From JACZUI01 sp965216725 (lineage in GTDB: Bacteria > Actinomycetota > Acidimicrobiia > Spongiisociales > ZC4RG35), in NCBI GenBank assembly GCA_965216725.1, contig CBDCGI010000007.1, positions 186,001-250,000 on the forward strand: a stretch of 64,000 nt of DNA. Direction: 5' to 3'. Of the stretch, positions 57,538-64,000 are shown piece after piece; position 1 is the first letter of the stretch, and each line of letters begins with the position of its first letter. Below the pieces are notes generated by a model, which had not been told where the DNA came from, made no database searches, and saw only the letters and a program-made list of their open reading frames with translations. The position numbers were made by a program, and so were the translations under genes.

Positions 57538-58734
57538 ATGACTTTCCACGGGCCCGGCGGCCCCGAGAGCGAGCACGACGTTGAGCACGAGCCGATCTCG
57601 TATCCGGATTACCAACGCGATGCCAGCCCCCAAGTCGACACTCCGAAACCCCAAACCAACGCAGGAACAATCGTCGCCGGTCTTCTCGGCGGAGTTCTAC
57701 TCGGTACCGGGGTGACTCTCGGCGTTCTCACCGCTACCGGCGTGCTGGTGGAACCGGTGCCCTCGACCACTACCAATCCTCCTCCACCGACTCTCACGAT
57801 TCCGGCGCCTGTTTCCAACCCACCCGTTGTCGTCAACCCGGGCGTGACCGCAGATATCGCAGCCAGGGCACTGCCCTCGATCGTCACGATCGAATCATCC
57901 GGCTTCCTCACCGAAAGCGGCGGCAGCGGTGTCATCTATGGAGATGATGGTTACGTCATAACCAATCATCACGTCGTTGATGATGCCGACGATGTTGCGG
58001 TGATCTTCTCCGATGGGGCCCGTTACGAAGCGACGATTGTCGGCAGTGACCCCCTGACTGACATTGCTGTTCTTCGTACGGCCCGCCCCGACATGGTTGG
58101 CGTTGCGTTGGGCACCAGCGGGGACCTGGCCATCGGATCAGTCGCCGTCGCAGTCGGCAACCCGCTCGGCCTCGCCGGAGGGCCATCGGTGACGTCGGGC
58201 ATCGTGAGCGCCACCGGGAGATCGCTCGAGGTTGACGGCGGGACCGTCCTCCATGGCCTGATTCAGACGGACGCTCCCATCACCAGAGGCTCCTCGGGCG
58301 GGGCTCTGCTCGATAGCAGCGGCAGGCTGATCGGCATCACAACTGCAATCGCCGTATCCGATGTCGGCGCCGAGGGGCTCGGATTCGCGGTTCCGGTGGA
58401 ACTGGCGGTTTCTGTGGCCAACGACCTCATCACGAGCGGAGAAGTGCCCCATGCGCTGCTGGGCGTGAGCGGGACCACCGCGTTCGCCGAAGAAGGGAAC
58501 GCGACATATCCCGTTGGGATTCTGGTCGATGACCTGCTGGACGACTCTGCATACGAACAGGCGGGCGGGCAGATCAACGACGTGATCACATCGGTCGACG
58601 GGGTCCAGCTGCGCACCATGGATGAGTTGCTCGCCGAATTGAGGTTGAGGCGAGCCGGCGACGTCGTCGTCTTCGAGGTGCTCCGGGCAGACGCCGACTT
58701 GGATCTGAGTGTGACTTTGGGGAGACTCGAATAG
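57538..58734 (+). CDS. htrA: HtrA/DegP-like serine protease with PDZ domain
   Basis: The protein is 398 aa from ATG 57538. Cytosolic leader, one helix (AGTIVAGLLGGVLLGTGVTLGVLTATGVL), a Pro/Thr linker, then a trypsin-like domain with triad His in 'YVITNHHVVDDADDV', Asp in 'SDPLTDIAVLRTA' and Ser in 'DAPITRGSSGGALLDSSG'. A C-terminal PDZ ('ILVDDLLDDSAYEQAGGQINDVITSVDGVQLRTMDELLAELR') completes it. Envelope quality-control protease; its proximity to the sigE cluster matches mycobacterial organisation. Its stop shares 1 nt with the next start. Confidence 0.93.
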   Translation: MTFHGPGGPESEHDVEHEPISYPDYQRDASPQVDTPKPQTNAGTIVAGLLGGVLLGTGVTLGVLTATGVLVEPVPSTTTNPPPPTLTIPAPVSNPPVVVNPGVTADIAARALPSIVTIESSGFLTESGGSGVIYGDDGYVITNHHVVDDADDVAVIFSDGARYEATIVGSDPLTDIAVLRTARPDMVGVALGTSGDLAIGSVAVAVGNPLGLAGGPSVTSGIVSATGRSLEVDGGTVLHGLIQTDAPITRGSSGGALLDSSGRLIGITTAIAVSDVGAEGLGFAVPVELAVSVANDLITSGEVPHALLGVSGTTAFAEEGNATYPVGILVDDLLDDSAYEQAGGQINDVITSVDGVQLRTMDELLAELRLRRAGDVVVFEVLRADADLDLSVTLGRLE

Positions 58735-59804
58735 TGGGCGACGATCTCTTCTCACGTCTCTTCGAGCTCTTCAACCAGCCGGGACCGGTCAATTGGCAGC
58801 TGGCTGGCGAGGTGGCGCGCCACCTTTCAGGCGATCCGGAACCGATCGAGCCATGGGCGGCCGAGGAGTTCCGCGAGCTTGCCCGCCTCGCCGAGTACCG
58901 AATCGGCGAGATTGCACCCTTCCGTGTAGAGAGCGCACCCGACGTCCTTCCGCTCGACCGACGAGGATGGGCAGAAACCAACCTCCAGGGATACGCCCAC
59001 CTGGTGGAGCCCTTCACCGACTCCATCGCCGGAGACGGCCCAATCGCACCTTTGATGGACCAGATGAAGCCGGCGATCGTGGGCCTTCAGGCGGGATCGC
59101 TGGTGGGCTCACTTGCGACCTGGGTGGTCAGCGCCTTCGATGCCGGGCTGCCTCAACACCCAGCAGGTCCCCTGACGCTCGTGGTGCCAAACATCAAGAA
59201 TCTCGCAACGGGCCATGGCGTCGACCCCAAAGAACTCCACCTCTGGGTCGTTGCCAACGAGGTCGCCTTCAGGGCGGCTTCCAATCTGGCATGGGTCGCC
59301 GACCACCTGCATCACCTCACCGACGCCTACGCCAGCGCCGTGCGCATCGATCCCACCAAGCTCGGCGGGATCATGACCGGCGGCGCCGACCCTGCTGCGG
59401 TCCAGGAAGCGATCGAACAGGCTGGAGGTATTGACGGGCTGATCGACGGCGAAGAGGCGGCGGGACCGAAGCGTGAGTTGGAAGCCTTCCTCGGCGCCCT
59501 CACCGGCTGCGCCCGGCTCCTGGCGAGGCGCGGCCTGGGTGATCTGTCCCCCTCTTTCGACCAAATATCCCGGCTGCGAGACGGCGCCCGGGACGATTCT
59601 GGGCCCGAGGTTCAAATCGGCGTCTCTGCGGTGTCGGCACATCTCACCCGGCTGGGTGACCAGTTCAATCAGGACGTGGAAAGTCGTTACGGCAACGACG
59701 CCCTCGAGACCTTGTGGGCCGACCCGACCCGCATGCCGTCGGCCGACGAGCTGGAGGACCCCACCGGTTGGGCCGCCCGGGTGCTGCTGGAGGGTTGGGA
59801 GTAA
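58734..59804 (+). CDS. DUF2342/zinc-metalloprotease-like protein lacking HExxH
   Basis: The protein is 356 aa. Overall pattern of the actinobacterial 'zinc-dependent metalloprotease' (DUF2342) family: 'PVNWQLAGEVARHLSG', 'GWAETNLQGYAHLVEP', 'LMDQMKPAIVGLQAGSLVGSLATWVVSAFDAGLP', 'LTLVVPNIKNLATGHGVDPKELHLWVVANEVAFRAA'. Where the family has a His-Glu-x-x-His helix, this protein reads NEVAF, so zinc coordination is not expected. It may be a non-catalytic paralogue. It is directly coupled to htrA (GTG start overlapping its stop). Confidence 0.75.
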   Translation: MGDDLFSRLFELFNQPGPVNWQLAGEVARHLSGDPEPIEPWAAEEFRELARLAEYRIGEIAPFRVESAPDVLPLDRRGWAETNLQGYAHLVEPFTDSIAGDGPIAPLMDQMKPAIVGLQAGSLVGSLATWVVSAFDAGLPQHPAGPLTLVVPNIKNLATGHGVDPKELHLWVVANEVAFRAASNLAWVADHLHHLTDAYASAVRIDPTKLGGIMTGGADPAAVQEAIEQAGGIDGLIDGEEAAGPKRELEAFLGALTGCARLLARRGLGDLSPSFDQISRLRDGARDDSGPEVQIGVSAVSAHLTRLGDQFNQDVESRYGNDALETLWADPTRMPSADELEDPTGWAARVLLEGWE

Positions 59805-59826
59805 CCCACCTCGACCCGCCTTCCCC

Positions 59827-59876
59827 GTCGAGTGTGCTTGTCCTACCCAAAAACCGAGAGGATAAGCACGCTCGAC
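59827..59876. repeat. Hairpin repeat element, copy 2
   Basis: Arms 59827-59844 (GTCGAGTGTGCTTGTCCT) and 59859-59876 pair with two mismatches around loop ACCCAAAAACCGAG. This loop is the reverse complement (one base different) of the copy 1 loop at 758-771, so the element is inserted in opposite orientation. It lies between convergent genes, so it may also terminate both. Confidence 0.75.
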
Positions 59877-59894
59877 GGGATGGGAAAAGGGGAG

Positions 59895-60803
59895 TCAGCC
59901 GAACAGGCCCCGCCAGAGGCGGCCCCACCAGCCGGGGCGACCCGGCTGGGGAAGGTCGGCCAGGACCTCCTGGTGCATGTCCGGCGGCAGGTCGCCGATC
60001 AGCGCCATTCCCCCGTCACGTGTCTCCCAGGCGAGTATCACCCGACCGGGCGTGAACTCGCGCTGATAAGTCTCGTCGGCGATGGTCGTCTCGGATTCCC
60101 GTCCCAGATCGACCCGACGGTCGGTCTCAAAGACCGCGAAGGAGAAGAAGCCGTCGGAGTAGTAGGTGTAGGAGAGGCCCTCCTCCGCGTAATGATCGAG
60201 CCGGTAGAAGCCGGCAATCTCCTCCGGGAGGTCAGTGTCGTCGTCGGCGTCGACCCGGTCGGGAGTTGGAGAGCTGAAGCGGATGGCAGGTGGCGTCGGG
60301 TCGAAGGCGATGAACCTCCGCTCGCAGTACACGGTTCCGTCCTCGGTGTAGGTGACAACCTTCAACAGCGCTCCAACTTGGTTGTCGATGATGAGGCGGG
60401 CCCGAAGCGTGTCGCCTTCGCTCATCTCGTACAAGGTGGCGTGCCTACCCAAGAACGCCGCCGCCGTTCCGTCATCCAGTTCGTACCGGTTCACTGGCTC
60501 ACCATCGGAAGCGGAGACCTCGGCTCTGGAGACCACAGATCCACTGTGCGCCAGGGTCCATTCCCCGTATCCGGTGGTCACTTCCACATCCGAAGGCACC
60601 GGCGCCGCCGCGTGTAAGCCCTGTCCGTCCTGGCGGAGTTTGACCACTGCGTCTTTGACGCCGTCGGGAGTGGAGCAGGTGATTATCTGCTCCGCCGAAT
60701 AGCTGGCGCTCTTCCCCCTCTCCAACAGATCCCCGAGGTCCGAAGCCGATGCCGTAGCCGGGATCACAAGCAAAGCCACCGTGACCGCGAGCAACCTGCT
60801 CAT
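59895..60803 (-). CDS. MucB/RseB-like exported sigma-factor regulator
   Basis: The protein is 302 aa from ATG 60803. A signal peptide (LLAVTVALLVIPATASAS) precedes a domain resembling RseB/LolA-type lipoprotein-binding folds ('DLLERGKSASYSAEQIITC', 'EVTTGYGEWTLAHSGS', 'GRHATLYEMSEGDTLRARLIIDNQVGALLKVVTYTEDGTVYCERRFIAF') and a smaller C-terminal domain ('GFYRLDHYAEEGLSYTYYSDGFFSFAVFE'). The ATG overlaps the TGA of the anti-sigma gene in its shifted frame (ATGA). Likely modulates the anti-sigma factor outside the membrane. Confidence 0.78.
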   Translation of the reverse strand: MSRLLAVTVALLVIPATASASDLGDLLERGKSASYSAEQIITCSTPDGVKDAVVKLRQDGQGLHAAAPVPSDVEVTTGYGEWTLAHSGSVVSRAEVSASDGEPVNRYELDDGTAAAFLGRHATLYEMSEGDTLRARLIIDNQVGALLKVVTYTEDGTVYCERRFIAFDPTPPAIRFSSPTPDRVDADDDTDLPEEIAGFYRLDHYAEEGLSYTYYSDGFFSFAVFETDRRVDLGRESETTIADETYQREFTPGRVILAWETRDGGMALIGDLPPDMHQEVLADLPQPGRPGWWGRLWRGLFG

Positions 60804-61214
60804 TCCGAGAGCTCCAAGATCTCCGGGACAACGACCTTGGCCGGCCCGAACGCAGGATCGAGCGAGACGCGGGCACCAAAGCGACTGTTCAGATCTTCCA
60901 CAGACACCTGCATCCGGCGCCGGTGTCACCATCGCCGCCACCGCGATCACGGCTGCGACCACAGCCGCAGCAACGCCGGCGATGAAGCCCCGGTTCTTCC
61001 GCAAAGGGACAACAACTCGCTCGGCTTCGGGCACGACACTTGCGGGAAGCTCGATCATCGGCAGCGAGCGGACAGCCGACCTGACCTGCTGGACCTCATG
61101 GAGATCCGCAGCGCACTTGCCGCACACAGCAAGGTGCGCCAGAAGTGCCTCAACCTCGTCGCGCCGCAATTCGCCGTCCAGGTAGGCACTGATCTGCTCG
61201 CCCGCATGCCTCAT
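60800..61214 (-). CDS. Zinc-finger anti-sigma factor, apparent frameshift near 60905
   Basis: The N-terminal zinc-binding anti-sigma domain is 'HAGEQISAYLDGELRRDEVEALLAHLAVCGKCAADL' with H-x3-C-x2-C. It is followed by a membrane helix (GFIAGVAAAVVAAVIAVAAMV). After 'TPAPDAG' the reading frame changes: in the frame one base over, the sequence continues 'SVEDLNSRFGARVSLDPAFG' and 'PAKVVVPEILELSE' and stops at TGA 60802-60800, overlapping the next ATG. In the unshifted frame it would run into a Cys/Arg-rich stretch and fuse to the next gene. Either a real indel, a programmed shift or an assembly error. Confidence 0.75.
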
Positions 61215-61714
61215 GTCAGCTTGTCCCTCAATTGCCGCCGACCCCGGTGAATCCTCGACCGGACAGTGCCGATCGGAACCGCGGTCGCCGCCGAGATCTC
61301 GTCGTAAGACAGCCCGATGATGTCACAGAGAACAACTGCTTCTCTGAACTCGATCGGAAGCTCCAACAAGGCTTTCTGGATGTCATCCCCGATGGCAAGC
61401 CGGTCGTATTCGATGTCGGCCGCGGGGGTTGAAGAGCGGTCCCAGCGATCCAGGTCTTCTGGAAGCGGGGCGGTGGGGCGTCGCTGTTTGCGTCTGACAT
61501 CGTCGAGGAACGCGTTGCGCGTGATCCTCCACAACCAGCCTTCGAAGCTTCCCGGTTGGTACGAGGCCAGACCTCTTCTGACTCTGAGCAGGACCTCCTG
61601 GACGAGGTCGGCCGCGTCGGCGGGATTGCCGGTGAGGCGATAGGCGAAGTTGTAGATCTTGCGTCCGTAGACACGGGCTACCTCTTCCCAGGTGATCGGG
61701 ACAGACTCCGGCAT
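61211..61714 (-). CDS. sigE: ECF sigma factor, SigE-like
   Basis: The protein is 167 aa. Region 2: 'IYNFAYRLTGNPADAADLVQEVLLRVRRGLASYQPGSFEGWLWRITRNAFLDDVRRKQRR'. Region 4: 'ALLELPIEFREAVVLCDIIGLSYDEISAATAVPIGTVRSRIHRGRRQL'. It overlaps the anti-sigma start by 4 nt (ATGA). The cluster sigma/anti-sigma with htrA and tatA nearby mirrors the SigE envelope-stress locus of mycobacteria. Confidence 0.92.
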   Translation of the reverse strand: MPESVPITWEEVARVYGRKIYNFAYRLTGNPADAADLVQEVLLRVRRGLASYQPGSFEGWLWRITRNAFLDDVRRKQRRPTAPLPEDLDRWDRSSTPAADIEYDRLAIGDDIQKALLELPIEFREAVVLCDIIGLSYDEISAATAVPIGTVRSRIHRGRRQLRDKLT

Positions 61715-61769
61715 GGAGACTTACTCCGTCAACGCCACAAGCGACGAAAGGGTTCCTAGAGCCGCACCG

Positions 61770-61991
61770 TCAAGTCTCGCCAGAGGGCTTCTCCGGTGGC
61801 ATCGCCTCAGTGGGAGGCGACTGCATGTCGGCTCCATCTGCCACATCGTCGGTGCCTTGTTCCACGCCCTTCCGGAATTCGCGAGCGGAAGCACCGAGGG
61901 ATCGTGCAAGGTCGGGCAGCTTCCTGGCACCAAAGACCAGCAGCACGATCAGCAAGACGATGAGCAGCTCTTGACCTCTCAAACCGAACAT
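61770..61991 (-). CDS. tatA: Sec-independent translocase protein TatA/TatB family
   Basis: The protein is 73 aa. An N-terminal helix (GQELLIVLLIVLLVFGARKLPDLARSLG) with the FGxxKLP hinge, then an amphipathic helix 'ASAREFRKGVEQGTDD' and an acidic/Pro tail. TatA forms the Tat pore; the E instead of the usual P/G before the helix also fits TatB/TatE-like members. 55 bp upstream of sigE on the same strand. Confidence 0.9.
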   Translation of the reverse strand: MFGLRGQELLIVLLIVLLVFGARKLPDLARSLGASAREFRKGVEQGTDDVADGADMQSPPTEAMPPEKPSGET

Positions 61992-62045
61992 AGGATTCCT
62001 CCTTGCCCGACCATGCTACCCGGGCACCGGGTTAGCCAGGGTCGG

Positions 62046-62987
62046 CTACCCAAGGGCCATCGAGTCGATGAACCTCTGCGTCCGCTCACGTGTGATGAAG
62101 CGGACTCGCGAGTCGTTTCTTTCGACATCGTGAACCATGAACGGGCCGAACTTGTCTGTGATCAGCATGCCTCTATCGGCTCCCGACGTCCCAAACTCGA
62201 CCATGAACTTGCGGATCACGCCTTCGTCCAGCTCGGGATGGGATCCGGATTCATGTGAAACCGTCTTCAAGAACGTGGTCCCATCAGCTTTGACCGCCAT
62301 GTAGCAGTCGGGCTCCCCAGTTGGTGTCACCCGGTAGTCGAACAACTCCAGCATCGAAACGACGAACGTCGGACCATCAATCTGGTCGGGGTCGACACCG
62401 CGGGCACGCAAACCCCGCTCGAGGCCTTTGGGGATGCGGAGCTCGTCGCGAATGGGTCCCAGGTCGTCGCTGGGGACTTGCATCTTCGTTTCGACTGCAG
62501 TGACAGTTTCCTGCTCCTCGAATTGGCCCTCAAAGGGGTCTTTGGCGACGTGGCTCAGACGCAGCATCTCGGTCGCCATTGGAGGAGGCAATTCACCGGG
62601 GTGGGGAAGCTTGGCCCTGCCGACCTCTGTTGCCGCGTCGCCGACACCGGCCTGAGCCACAACCTCGGTGACCTCGGACATCGGCAGCTCGTGCCGCTTC
62701 TCTCGAATCACCTCGACGGCCTCATCGACGAGCAGCTGATTGAGGACCTCGTCGTCGTCTTGTGGGAGGGGGACGTCGAAGATCACCGTCGCCTCGTTGC
62801 CGCGGACATGGAATTCCCGAACCGGCGAATGGCGCTCCAACGGGTCCGGCTCTGGCTCGGGACCTCTCATCCAGGTCTTGTCATCTACGTCGACCTCGGC
62901 CGCCCGTCTCCGCTGGCGCATGAGTGTCACAGCCACGAAGACCAAGACGGCTACGGCGATGATGCCTGCAACGACGCCCGTGGTCAC
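62046..62987 (-). CDS. Membrane-anchored hypothetical protein
   Basis: The protein is 313 aa. One N-terminal helix (GVVAGIIAVAVLVFVAVTLM), a charged linker, then a cytosolic part with 'REFHVRGNEATVIFDVPLPQDDDEVLNQLLVDEAVEVIREK'. The C-terminal domain ('FVVSMLELFDYRVTPTGEPDCYMAVKADGTTFLKTVSHESG' to 'FGTSGADRGMLITDKFGPFMVHDVE') has the strand-helix pattern of restriction-endonuclease-like (Mrr-type) folds, but I cannot confirm catalytic residues. It overlaps the ClC gene by 4 nt. Confidence 0.65.
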   Translation of the reverse strand: MTTGVVAGIIAVAVLVFVAVTLMRQRRRAAEVDVDDKTWMRGPEPEPDPLERHSPVREFHVRGNEATVIFDVPLPQDDDEVLNQLLVDEAVEVIREKRHELPMSEVTEVVAQAGVGDAATEVGRAKLPHPGELPPPMATEMLRLSHVAKDPFEGQFEEQETVTAVETKMQVPSDDLGPIRDELRIPKGLERGLRARGVDPDQIDGPTFVVSMLELFDYRVTPTGEPDCYMAVKADGTTFLKTVSHESGSHPELDEGVIRKFMVEFGTSGADRGMLITDKFGPFMVHDVERNDSRVRFITRERTQRFIDSMALG

Positions 62988-64000
62988 TCCTTGTCCCCTT
63001 CTGTTGGCTCGTCACCGATATTAGGGGATGCCTCGTTGCCCTCGACCCAAGCCATCTCCTCGAGCGTGATCTCGGCGGTCGGCTCGTCGGCGCCCTGGTT
63101 CAAACGGTCGATCGCCAGACGCTGCCCGCTCTCTGTCCCAAAGGCAGTGAGCACGTCGCCGGCCTCGAGCCTGGTGTCACCGGTGGGCACAACAACGTCC
63201 CTATCCCGCCTCACCGACACGAGTGTGACGCCCTCAGGCCATGCGACCTCCTTCACCAGCCTCCCGTCCGCAATCGATCCCGGCGGCACCCGGAAGTCGT
63301 AGTAGCCGGCGCCAGGGTCGATCCTCTGGGCGAGCCGAGCCCGGTGGAGATGGATGTCTGTGCTGGAAACGAGCGCCTGGTGATAGGCAGTGACTGCGTC
63401 CTCCCTACGAAAACACGCCAACAAGGCGATCAGGCGAATCGTGATCGACCACAGGAAGCCGACCGACTCCGAGCACCGCCATACGCTCCAACGCCATCGA
63501 AACCGGAGTCCCCGGCTCCACGGTTGCGGGATGGCGCGTCATCGCCTGTTCCACCGTGGTGGCGTCGTTGGGCCCATGCCAGCGGGTGATATCGGAAACT
63601 GTGATGATGCCGACAAGGCGACCCTGCTCGACGACTGGCACCCCGTGGTATCTATACCGGTTCAGTTGTCCATCGATCTCGGCAAGCGAGTCGGAAGGGG
63701 AAGCCACGAATCGGGGCGTCGACATGACGTCCCCGACCGAGATCGTGTCGAGAACATCCAGGTCCCCCGACGCCCTCTCGGTGATTCCCTGCCGTTTCAG
63801 GGGCATCGTGTATACCGACTCGGGGAAAATCCGATCGGCGAGGTAGGTGCCGATGGTGGCCGCCAGCATCAGCGGCAAGATCAGCTGATAGTCATTCGCT
63901 CCTGTGATCTCGAAGACGATGAGGATCGCGGTGAGAGGAGCGCGTGCCACAACGGCAAACATCGCGGCCATACCCACAACCGCGAATGCTCCCACCTGCA
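62984..64000 (-). CDS. ClC-type chloride channel with CBS and TrkA-C domains, partial, apparent frameshift
   Basis: The gene enters from the right edge. The C-terminal ClC helices 'GAFAVVGMAAMFAVVARAPLTAILIVFEITGANDYQLILPLMLAATIG' are followed by two CBS repeats ('ISVGDVMSTPRFVASPSDSL', 'TVEQAMTRHPATVEPGTPVSM') ending 'DRLVGVF'. There the frame stops (TAG) after a four-T run at 63413-63410. One base over, the protein resumes 'RREDAVTAYHQALVSSTD' and runs through a TrkA_C domain to 62984. Deleting one T restores a normal CBS-TrkA_C junction. ClC proteins move chloride, often against protons. Confidence 0.8.

Noticed and set aside
59895..61214. A single 439-codon protein fusing an anti-sigma domain to an RseB-like protein
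   Set aside because: The middle is Cys/Arg-rich and unlike either family, while the adjacent frame gives a sensible anti-sigma tail with an ATGA overlap to an internal signal peptide start. A frame break explains it better.

Overview
The window looks like chromosome from a high-GC, actinobacterium-like bacterium. This is inferred from a UPF0182 membrane protein, a DivIVA-type coiled coil, a SigE/zinc-finger anti-sigma/HtrA/TatA stress cluster, an initiator tRNA of mycobacterial type, and many GTG/TTG starts with good Shine-Dalgarno sequences. No 16S or other species marker is present, so the lineage is not fixed further.

Layout. (1) 1-8.9 kb: ordinary chromosome with a partial unknown gene, DUF4389 membrane protein, pirin, PanB-like enzyme, PlsC-type acyltransferase, cupin, an SLC12-like cation-chloride permease, LtrA and a 2TM protein. 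(2) About 9.0-41.15 kb: an accessory region ending in an initiator tRNA-Met gene (41081-41154, minus strand). A 43-bp piece of that tRNA (3' half through the anticodon) recurs at 12298, 22255 and 34021. This divides the region into three stacked islands of about 10.0, 11.8 and 7.1 kb (I, II, III). Older debris lies to their left: a nucleotidyltransferase remnant at 9.0 kb and an integrase/YceI chimera at 11.9 kb. Only island III, next to the tRNA, keeps a complete tyrosine integrase. (3) 41.2-57.5 kb: chromosome with DUF4126 and GlsB-like proteins, a YbaK deacylase, IF-1, UPF0182, DivIVA-like and PDZ-Lon proteins, BioY, and a six-gene LIV-type ABC transporter plus acyl-CoA ligase operon containing a perfect-looking 132-bp tandem repeat, then MoaE. 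(4) 57.5-64 kb: HtrA, a DUF2342-like protein that has lost its zinc motif, a SigE / anti-sigma / RseB-like operon, TatA, an unknown membrane-anchored protein and a ClC-CBS-TrkA channel running off the right edge. Two genes here carry apparent single-frame breaks.

The most interesting content is in islands I and II. Together they hold three versions of one export cassette: a lipoprotein with a shared Cys-x4-Gly-x5-Pro type motif, a membrane-anchored adaptor with peptidoglycan-binding domain(s), and a MacB/FtsX-type ABC transporter. One cassette is next to a two-component system. One follows an ECF sigma factor with a membrane partner and two small secreted proteins. One follows a secreted I36-like protein. 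They look like a tripartite cell-envelope export or defence module that has accumulated by repeated integration at one tRNA.

Island I opens with a probable toxin-antitoxin pair whose antitoxin-like gene ends inside the att site. Island III carries an Rph-like phosphotransferase operon and two TetR regulators.
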